From the NCBI GenBank assembly GCA_937859895.1, contig CALMAV010000503.1, positions 1-5,022 of the forward strand: DNA of 5,022 nt, given 5' to 3'. Position 1 is the stretch's first letter. Each line of letters begins with the position of its first letter. The DNA comes from an uncultured Bryobacterales bacterium (GTDB lineage Bacteria > Acidobacteriota > Terriglobia > Bryobacterales > Bryobacteraceae). Below the pieces are notes generated by a model. It was given only the letters and a program-made list of their open reading frames with translations. It was not told the origin of the DNA and did not search any database. Of the stretch, positions 1 through 5,022 are shown one piece after another. A program made the translations under genes and the position numbers.

Positions 1-1653
1 GATCCTGCCTTATCCAATGATTCGGACTCCGGCAATGACGCAACTGGCGCTGTGTCAATCAACCGGTCCATTGCGAAAAGGCACGGTGTGGGTGTCGGCT
101 CTGGAAACGGACATCACGCCAAATCCAATCCGCAGCTCACCCAAAGCTTCAATGGTTTGAACCTGTTTCAGCAACGCTATGCAAACAATGGAAATCAGTT
201 TACGGTCGAGCCGCCCGATCAGGGTCTATCGGTTGGTAATGGGTATGTGCTTGAGTCGGTGAACGACGTTCTTCGTATTTTTGATACGCAAGGCAAGCCG
301 TTCACCGGGCCGGTGGACCTCAACAGTTTCTACGGTTACGCGCCGGCATACAACCGAATCAACGGCCAGTTTGGTCCCTTCATCACCGATCCCAGTTCTT
401 ACTACGATGCCCAGCTTCAGCGGTGGTTCCATCTTGTTCTCACATTAGATCGGAAAGGCACGACGTCTGCGCTCAGCGGCACAAACCACCTGGACTTAGC
501 TGTTAGCAACACTTCGAATCCGACGGGTAGTTGGACGATCTACCGGATCGATGTCTCCAATAATGGCCAGAATGGAACGCCGAATCACGGGTGTGACAGG
601 GGGTACTGCCTTGGCGATTACCCGCATCTAGGCGCAGATGCTTACGGTTTGTACATCACCACGAATGAGTTCGCGACTTTGGGTGACGGGTTTTATGGTG
701 CGCAGATCTATGCATTCTCTAAGCGCGAACTTGCCAGTGGAGGGCCGGTGCAATACACATTGTTTGACACGAACAATTATCTCGACGCCCAGGGCAACCC
801 CGGTTTTACCGTATGGCCCGCCGTTTCAAATCCGGGCGATTACGAAACTGATAATGGCGGAACCGAGCGCTTGTTGAGCTCCGATGCCCTTTTTACTATC
901 AGCGGCATTAGCAGCCACATTCGCATGTGGACATTGACCAACACGTCCTCACTCGACAGCGCTACTCCCGCGCTAGCTCTGACCAATGGCTTTATCGACA
1001 CAGAAGCGTATGGCATTCCGCCACTTTCAGCGCAGAAGAATGGGCCGCATCCCTACGGAGAATCGCTGGGTTTTCCGGTAACTCCCCTCGACAGCAACGA
1101 TTCCCGCATGCAGCAGGTCTATTGGGCAAATGGTAAGCTTTGGGCCGCTCTCGATACCGGAGTCACAGCCGATGGGCAAAACGTGTTTGCTGGGATTGCG
1201 TACTTTGTCATCATTCCGCAAGGATCTGCGACCGGCAAAGTGAAGATGCAAGGCTACATTAGCCTTCCTGGAAATAACGTGACGTATCCAGCTGTTGCCG
1301 TGACTCCGAGCGGTCGTGGTGCAATCGGCTTCACTGTGGTCGGTCCGGATTATTTCCCTTCTGCTGGATTCACCGGGCTCGATGCAATTGCTGGTGCGGG
1401 ACCCGTGCAGATCGCAGCGGCAGGTGCAGGTCCCCAGGACGGATTCAGCCAGTATCCTCCTGCTCCAATAGGTCGGTCACGTTGGGGAGACTACGGCGCA
1501 GCTGTTGTGGATGGCTCGTCGATTTGGCTGGCCAACGAGTACATCGGCCAGGTTTGCACTGTCGCCCAATATACTGCTGATCCAACTTGCGGCGGTACTC
1601 GGGCTCCGCTCGGAAATTGGGGTACTCGCATTACGCAGCTCTCCGTCAAGTAG
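1..1653 (+). CDS. Large secreted beta-propeller-like protein, function unknown (5'-truncated by window edge)
   Basis: The frame is open from base 1 to a TAG at 1651-1653, giving 550 visible residues, so the true start and any signal peptide lie upstream. A GTG at 52 is an internal codon, not a supported start. Visible residue landmarks are PPDQGLSVGNGYV from 71, DPSSYYDAQLQRWF at 130-143, LAVSNTSNPTGSW at 166-178, DYPHLGADAYGLYITTNEF at 206-224, RSRWGDYGAAVVD at 492-504, ANEYI at 511-515 and NWGTRI at 539-544, near the C-terminus. This series (PPD-QG, DP-YD-RW, AVS-DPTG, DYP-G, RWGDY, NEYI, W-TRI) resembles a family of large bacterial exported proteins with sialidase- or propeller-like beta repeats. 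I recognise it from memory; no enzymatic function is known to me. Four cysteines in two close pairs (198/203 and 519/530) and the Asn/Gly/Thr/Ser-rich composition fit an extracellular, disulfide-bonded protein. The N-terminal 60 residues are Gly/Ser/His/Asn-rich and look like a linker. The gene converges on the MHS transporter gene. Family resemblance is fairly sure; role is unknown. Confidence 0.8.
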   Translation, partial: DPALSNDSDSGNDATGAVSINRSIAKRHGVGVGSGNGHHAKSNPQLTQSFNGLNLFQQRYANNGNQFTVEPPDQGLSVGNGYVLESVNDVLRIFDTQGKPFTGPVDLNSFYGYAPAYNRINGQFGPFITDPSSYYDAQLQRWFHLVLTLDRKGTTSALSGTNHLDLAVSNTSNPTGSWTIYRIDVSNNGQNGTPNHGCDRGYCLGDYPHLGADAYGLYITTNEFATLGDGFYGAQIYAFSKRELASGGPVQYTLFDTNNYLDAQGNPGFTVWPAVSNPGDYETDNGGTERLLSSDALFTISGISSHIRMWTLTNTSSLDSATPALALTNGFIDTEAYGIPPLSAQKNGPHPYGESLGFPVTPLDSNDSRMQQVYWANGKLWAALDTGVTADGQNVFAGIAYFVIIPQGSATGKVKMQGYISLPGNNVTYPAVAVTPSGRGAIGFTVVGPDYFPSAGFTGLDAIAGAGPVQIAAAGAGPQDGFSQYPPAPIGRSRWGDYGAAVVDGSSIWLANEYIGQVCTVAQYTADPTCGGTRAPLGNWGTRITQLSVK

Positions 1654-1655
1654 GT

Positions 1656-1696
1656 AGCAACTCAAGAGGGCTGCTATGCGGCCCTCTTGAGTTGCT
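1656..1696. terminator. Perfect inverted repeat between convergent genes, probable bidirectional terminator
   Basis: The arms 1656-1671 (AGCAACTCAAGAGGGC) and 1681-1696 are exact 16-bp reverse complements. Pairing can continue inward (T-G, G-C, C-G) to leave a 3-base TAT loop, giving a stem of about 19 bp. It begins 3 bases after the stop codon of the propeller gene and ends 12 bases before the stop of the transporter gene on the other strand, which is where a shared terminator is expected. Neither side is followed by a clear T run in its reading direction, so a classical intrinsic terminator is not shown. The hairpin could act as a U-tract-independent terminator or as a barrier protecting 3' ends from exonucleases. 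Confidence 0.65.
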
Positions 1697-1708
1697 GATG
1701 AATGCCGA

Positions 1709-2983
1709 TCAAGAGAAGGTTAAGGATTCGTTCTTGGTTTCGGGGATCATGAGCAGGCCGATCAACGTGAGAACGGCAGAGGCTGTCAGGTAGTAGCCGA
1801 CATACTGCAGGCCATAGTTTTTGGCGAGCCAGGTGGCGATGTAGGGGGCGACCGATGCGCCCAAGATGCCAGCTGTGCTGAAGGCAATGGAACTGCCCGT
1901 GTAGCGAACGCGCGTGGGGAAGAGCTCTGAGACTACTGTGCCCAGCGGGCCGTAGGTGCAGCCCATCAGAGCCAGGCCGAGAATCATCATAGTGACTGCT
2001 CCGGCCGTACCGGCTGTGAAGAGCGGGGCCAAGATAAGGCCGAACAGGCCGATGAGGCAGGTAATGCCCAGCATGACTGGTTTGCGTCCGCGCTCGGCGA
2101 GTAGGGCAGAGACGGGAATGGTCAGTGCGAAGAACAGAATGCCTACGAGCTGAATGATGAGGAAGCTGCTGCGGCTGTAATGCAGAGCTGTGGTGCCCCA
2201 GGATAGTGCAAACACGGTCATGAGATAGAAGAGGACGAACGTTGCAAGGCAGACGAGAATGCCAGCGGCAAGCGTACCGGCATGATGGCGTAGGACGGTA
2301 AAGACAGGGACATCCACCCGCTCGAGGCGTTGTACGGAGGCTTGGAAGACAGGTGTTTCGGTGATTTTGAGTCGAACGTATAGGCCGAGCAGAACTAGGA
2401 CAGCGCTGGCGAGGAAGGGAAGACGCCAGCCCCAAGAGAAGAGTTGCTGGTCGCTCAGTGTGCGTGAGAGCAGAAGGAAGATACCGCCCGAAAGCAGGAA
2501 GCCAATGGGTGCGCCGAGTTGGGGAAACATGCCGTACAGGGCGCGTTTGTTCGTGGGAGCATTTTCGACAGCGAGCAAGATGGCGCCGCCCCATTCGCCA
2601 CCAAGCCCAATGCCCTGGCCGAAGCGGCAGAGAGCTAACAGCAGTGGGGCAGCGAGCCCGATGGCGGCATAAGTAGGCAGGGCGCCAATAACAAAGGTTG
2701 AAAGCCCCATGGTGAGTAGGGCGAGAACCAGCGTGGTCTTGCGTCCGATGCGGTCGCCGAAGTGGCCGAAGAGCGCGGAGCCAATCGGGCGTGCGAGGAA
2801 GGCGATGCCGAAGGTTGCAAGCGATGCCAATGTTGAGGACGCAGGATCGGAGGCAGGGAAGAACAGACGCGGGAAGACAAGCACGGCTGCTGTGGCATAG
2901 ATGTAGAAGTCGAAGAACTCAATGGTGGTGCCGATCATGCTTGCCAGGAGAACCTGGCGCGGCGTGTTGATGTGTTCCGTCAC
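1709..2983 (-). CDS. MFS transporter, metabolite:H+ symporter (MHS) family
   Basis: This 424-residue inner-membrane protein has the length and about 12 hydrophobic segments usual for the MHS branch of the major facilitator superfamily (relatives ShiA, KgtP, ProP), which import organic acids or osmolytes with protons. Visible signatures are IEFFDFYIYA at 21-30 in TM1, the loop 2-3 motif GHFGDRIGRK at 73-82, CRFGQGIGLGGEWGGA at 119-134, a second motif-A-like loop LAERGRK at 295-301, SELFPTRVRYTGSS at 352-365, and PETK at 414-417 near the C-terminus. The start is a GTG at 2983-2981. Its GTGA overlaps the TGA stop of the ThDP-enzyme gene by four bases, so translation is probably coupled; no strong Shine-Dalgarno sequence is seen. 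The stop is TGA at 1711-1709. No frameshift or missing segment is apparent. Operon context suggests it imports the substrate of the ThDP enzyme, possibly an aromatic or other 2-oxo acid or a precursor. The family is confident; the substrate cannot be read from sequence. Confidence 0.93.
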   Translation of the reverse strand: MTEHINTPRQVLLASMIGTTIEFFDFYIYATAAVLVFPRLFFPASDPASSTLASLATFGIAFLARPIGSALFGHFGDRIGRKTTLVLALLTMGLSTFVIGALPTYAAIGLAAPLLLALCRFGQGIGLGGEWGGAILLAVENAPTNKRALYGMFPQLGAPIGFLLSGGIFLLLSRTLSDQQLFSWGWRLPFLASAVLVLLGLYVRLKITETPVFQASVQRLERVDVPVFTVLRHHAGTLAAGILVCLATFVLFYLMTVFALSWGTTALHYSRSSFLIIQLVGILFFALTIPVSALLAERGRKPVMLGITCLIGLFGLILAPLFTAGTAGAVTMMILGLALMGCTYGPLGTVVSELFPTRVRYTGSSIAFSTAGILGASVAPYIATWLAKNYGLQYVGYYLTASAVLTLIGLLMIPETKNESLTFS

Positions 2984-4701
2984 GATGCGCCCATGATTAC
3001 TTCGATCAAGTTGGGTTTGCCTGAAGCGATGCCAGCCCTCACTGCTTCTGCGATGTCGGTAGCGCGTTCAATCCGACGTGCGGGAACGCCCATGGAGGCG
3101 GCGAGCGCAAGGTAATCGATAACGGGGTCGGTAAGATCCATGGCGATGAAGCGATTGCTCCTCGCAGATAGATAGTGCGCCTGCCCCTTCATAAAGTTCT
3201 TGAGCACGTTGTACTCGCGGTTGTTCATCACTACGACTGTGACGGGTAGTTGCTCATGCGCCAAGGTCCAGAGCGCTTGCGGCGAGTATAGAGCCGCACC
3301 GTCGCCGATCAAGCAAACAATTGGTTCGCGTCCGACACCCAGGCAGTAGCCGGCAGCAGCAGGCAGACCCCATCCGAGCGCGCCGCCACGCAGAAAGGCA
3401 TAGGTCCGGACAGTCTGATCGCGAAGAAGCGAGCGGAGATAGGCTGAAGTGGCGATCGATTCATCAACGATCGGCGTTTTGGGACCGACGGCGTGCAGCA
3501 CCTCTCTTGCGGCGACCAGCGGAGTGATTGTTGGACCTGCCGCTTCATGAGCGGCTCTTTCCTCAATGGCGACATGCTGCTGGCGCATAAGAGATCCATG
3601 TGCTGCCGCCGCAGCCGCCACTTCTTTTCGGCGACCACTCATCAGCGGCTGCAACAAAGGCAGAAGCGCTTTCAAGGATGCTTCGATATCGCCCTGCACC
3701 GAAAGCTCGGTTTGGTAGGATCGCCCAAGATCGCGCACATCGGAAGAGAGTTGGAAGACGCGGCAGCCGTTCGGTACCGCCGAGCCTTCGGTGTAGAGAA
3801 TGGTGATCAATGACTTGCCGCCGAGCGCGAAGACTGCATTGAAAGGTGCAAGCTCGCGGGCGATCTCGCTGGCCTTGGTGGGGAGATTACCGCTCCAAAG
3901 AGGATGGGCGGTGGGAAAGGAAAGGTGCGCGGGCCAGGACGAGCCGTATACGGGCGCCCCTAAGGTGTCAGCGAGCAAAACAGCCTGATCGACGGCTGCT
4001 GTTGACCAGACTTCATCGCCGGCAATCAGCGCAAGCCGGCCGGGCGCGAAGGAGGCTAGCAGTTCAGCAAGGCGGCCCAGCGATCCTGCGACGGCACACG
4101 TGTCGATAGCCGACCGGCCAGCAATGCTCACGCTCGTCATCTCTTCCATCATGTCCATTGGCAGAGACAGGAAGACAGGGCCAGACGGAGCCGCTTTGCA
4201 GTCATGAAAAGCACGACGGACCAGAACGGGCAACTGATCGGCTTTGGTGACCTCGCGGGCCCACTTGACGCTGGGCGTGGCGATGCCGACCAGATCACCG
4301 AACAGCAGCGGGTCCATCAACGCGTGGCGAGAGTCTTGCTGGCCTGCGGTGATCACCAGCGGTGTGCCAGAAACTTGCGCGTTCAGCAGATTACCCATGC
4401 CGTGGCCGAGACCACCGGCGGTGTGTAGATTGACGAAGCCCGGTTTGCGCGCCGCTTGAGCGTAACCATCCGCCATTGCGACCACGCTTGCTTCCTGCAG
4501 AGCCAGCACGTAACGGATGGGGGTTGGCCCGAGTAGGGCATCGATCAACGGTAGCTCGGTGGTGCCAGGGTTGCCGAAGATGTACTCGACACCCTCGGAT
4601 TCCAAGACTTCTAACAAGACTTGTGCACCACGACGGGCTGGGACGTCCGAGGTTCGTTTCAAAACAGATGACGTTTCCGCGGTCGAAGTAGTAGTAGCCA
4701 A
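2980..4701 (-). CDS. ThDP-dependent enzyme, benzoylformate decarboxylase-like (2-oxo acid decarboxylase or carboligase)
   Basis: The 573-residue product has the three-domain layout of the POX/AHAS/BFD group of cytoplasmic thiamine-diphosphate enzymes: Pyr domain about 24-190, central domain about 203-350, PP domain about 395-570. The PP domain carries the cofactor motif running from GDG (466-468) to NN (493-494). Compared from memory with Pseudomonas putida benzoylformate decarboxylase (MdlC), it keeps the cofactor Glu (E70 in LALQEA), the His70 equivalent (H93 in NLHTAGG), the Phe397 equivalent (F436), a GGLG-like turn (440-443) and the AGQQ segment (119-122). Thr47 replaces Ser26, and the His281 position appears to be Ile301. 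Decarboxylation of a 2-oxo acid is therefore likely, but benzoylformate as substrate is not established; a lyase or carboligase role is possible. The annotated start is TTG at 4701-4699, with only a weak Shine-Dalgarno sequence; an in-frame stop at 4743-4741 limits upstream extension. It gives a Thr/Ser-rich leader of about 22 residues that MdlC lacks, so the real start may differ, for example TTG at 4662-4660. It is the first gene of the operon with the MHS transporter. Confidence 0.9.
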   Translation of the reverse strand: MATTTSTAETSSVLKRTSDVPARRGAQVLLEVLESEGVEYIFGNPGTTELPLIDALLGPTPIRYVLALQEASVVAMADGYAQAARKPGFVNLHTAGGLGHGMGNLLNAQVSGTPLVITAGQQDSRHALMDPLLFGDLVGIATPSVKWAREVTKADQLPVLVRRAFHDCKAAPSGPVFLSLPMDMMEEMTSVSIAGRSAIDTCAVAGSLGRLAELLASFAPGRLALIAGDEVWSTAAVDQAVLLADTLGAPVYGSSWPAHLSFPTAHPLWSGNLPTKASEIARELAPFNAVFALGGKSLITILYTEGSAVPNGCRVFQLSSDVRDLGRSYQTELSVQGDIEASLKALLPLLQPLMSGRRKEVAAAAAAHGSLMRQQHVAIEERAAHEAAGPTITPLVAAREVLHAVGPKTPIVDESIATSAYLRSLLRDQTVRTYAFLRGGALGWGLPAAAGYCLGVGREPIVCLIGDGAALYSPQALWTLAHEQLPVTVVVMNNREYNVLKNFMKGQAHYLSARSNRFIAMDLTDPVIDYLALAASMGVPARRIERATDIAEAVRAGIASGKPNLIEVIMGAS

Positions 4702-4793
4702 AACCCATGCTACTAGGGTTAACTTATTTGGGATGAGAGCTTAGGAAACGACCCGCGTTGGCGCGAATCATCTTGTGACGCCTCCCGCAAAAG

Positions 4794-4809
4794 TACGTTG
4801 ACATACGTT
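4794..4809. repeat. Two TACGTT direct repeats 10 bp apart (possible operator)
   Basis: TACGTT occurs exactly at 4794-4799 and 4804-4809, one helical turn apart, separated by GACA. The copies lie in the gap between two divergent genes and immediately upstream of the extended -10 candidate. Phased direct repeats of this kind are typical of sites bound by tandem regulator dimers. Placement over the spacer and -35 region would suit a repressor of the rightward gene. Two six-base copies are weak evidence by themselves, and no regulator gene is visible nearby. Confidence 0.3.
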
Positions 4810-4818
4810 TGATATCAT
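4810..4818 (+). promoter_or_regulatory. Candidate extended -10 promoter for the secreted CBM41/PUD gene
   Basis: TGATATCAT matches the extended -10 form TGnTATAAT with one mismatch in the hexamer (TATCAT). It would start transcription near 4825, leaving a 5' leader of about 33 bases before the ATG at 4858. A perfect TTGACA lies at 4798-4803 but only 9 bases upstream of this hexamer, too close to serve as its -35, and there is no good -10 at 16-18 bases from it. A GGGG at 4850-4853, four bases before the ATG, is a weak ribosome-binding candidate. I saw no convincing promoter for the leftward operon within 4702-4800. Confidence 0.35.
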
Positions 4819-4857
4819 CTCTGCGCCCGTTAGGTCGGGTAGCTTATCCGGGGTTCC

Positions 4858-5022
4858 ATGTTGAAACTTAGAAATCACGTTTTGCGCTTCTTAGAGTGTT
4901 CTTTTGCGATGGTTGTTCTGGCGGGGATTGCGGCTCCTGTACACGCTCAGATCCCGGCCAACCACATCCGTATCCATTACAACCGGCCCGATGGGAATTA
5001 CAGCGGCTGGACAGTGTATGCG
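4858..5022 (+). CDS. Secreted protein with N-terminal pullulanase-associated (PUD/CBM41) domain, 3'-truncated by window edge
   Basis: The frame from ATG 4858 is open to the window end (55 codons); an in-frame TAG at 4840-4842 fixes the start close to this ATG. Residues 1-30 form a signal peptide: basic MLKLRNHVLR, a hydrophobic core FAMVVLAGIAA, and a signal peptidase I site after PVHA, with Gln31 as the likely first mature residue. The mature start continues as IRIHYNRPDGNYSGWTVYA, which closely fits the opening strand of the PUD/CBM41 domain, whose usual form is HYhRpDGdYdgWglhvW. That domain binds alpha-glucans such as amylose, glycogen and pullulan, and normally sits at the N-terminus of pullulanases and other GH13 enzymes. 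A secreted pullulanase or amylase-type enzyme, or a multi-module starch-binding protein, is therefore likely, but no catalytic part is in view. It is divergent from the ThDP-enzyme operon across a 156-base gap. Confidence 0.75.
   Translation, partial: MLKLRNHVLRFLECSFAMVVLAGIAAPVHAQIPANHIRIHYNRPDGNYSGWTVYA

Noticed and set aside
1..4. The window begins exactly with GATC, as at a Sau3AI-type library junction
   Set aside because: A four-base match occurs easily by chance, and no vector sequence is present.
52..54. GTG as the start codon of the propeller-like gene
   Set aside because: The same frame is open back to base 1 and there is no ribosome-binding site before 52; the gene most likely begins outside the window.
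1674..2594. Long minus-strand open frame of about 306 codons
   Set aside because: It overlaps the transporter gene in another frame of the same strand. Its product is Arg/His/Pro/Ser-rich with no recognisable motif, while the other frame gives a complete MHS transporter.
4391..4708. ATG-started minus-strand open frame of about 105 codons overlapping the 5' end of the ThDP-enzyme gene
   Set aside because: Its translation is low-quality shadow sequence, whereas the other frame carries the conserved NPGTTEL and LALQEA motifs. Only its ATG is of interest for the start question.
4804..4811. TACGTTTG matches the Bacteroidota -7 promoter element TAnnTTTG
   Set aside because: There is no matching TTTG at the right distance upstream, and the gene content does not suggest Bacteroidota; probably coincidence.
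4826..4850. Alternative small hairpins (CCCG/CGGG against CGGGTA/TATCCG) in the leader before ATG 4858, riboswitch-like
   Set aside because: The stems are only 4-6 bp, one with a wobble pair, and resemble no known riboswitch; too short to support regulation.

Overview
The window looks like an ordinary chromosomal segment of a free-living heterotrophic bacterium with moderate to fairly high GC (judged by eye). The gene content fits a soil Acidobacteriota (Terriglobia type): a large secreted beta-propeller-like protein, a benzoylformate-decarboxylase-like enzyme paired with a metabolite:H+ symporter, and an exported protein with an alpha-glucan-binding module. The taxonomic guess is an inference from gene content and style; no rRNA or marker gene is present.

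Layout. (1) Positions 1-1653, plus strand: the 3' part of a gene for a large extracellular beta-propeller-like protein of unknown function; its 5' end is outside the window. (2) Positions 1654-1708: a short convergent gap filled by a perfect 16-bp inverted repeat, probably a bidirectional terminator. (3) Positions 4701 down to 1709, minus strand: a two-gene operon. A ThDP-dependent enzyme related to benzoylformate decarboxylase is followed, with a 4-base GTGA overlap, by a 12-TM transporter of the metabolite:H+ symporter (MHS) branch of the MFS. (4) Positions 4702-4857: a divergent intergenic region with a plausible extended -10 promoter for the rightward gene and a 10-bp-phased TACGTT repeat. 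(5) Positions 4858-5022, plus strand: the 5' end of a secreted protein with a signal peptide and the start of a pullulanase-associated (PUD/CBM41) domain, cut by the window edge.

How the genes may work together. The tightly coupled enzyme and transporter suggest uptake of an organic acid, perhaps an aromatic or branched 2-oxo acid, and its decarboxylation or carboligation in the cytoplasm. The enzyme keeps the ThDP/Mg site and the His70 equivalent of benzoylformate decarboxylase. It has Thr where that enzyme has Ser26, and apparently Ile where it has His281, so the substrate should not be assumed to be benzoylformate. The two flanking genes encode exported proteins, one probably acting on starch-like glucans, and need not share a pathway with the operon.

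I found no CRISPR, mobile element, RNA gene or clearly new system. The points most worth a second look are the altered active site of the ThDP enzyme, its uncertain TTG start next to an out-of-frame ATG, and the phased repeat in the divergent promoter region.
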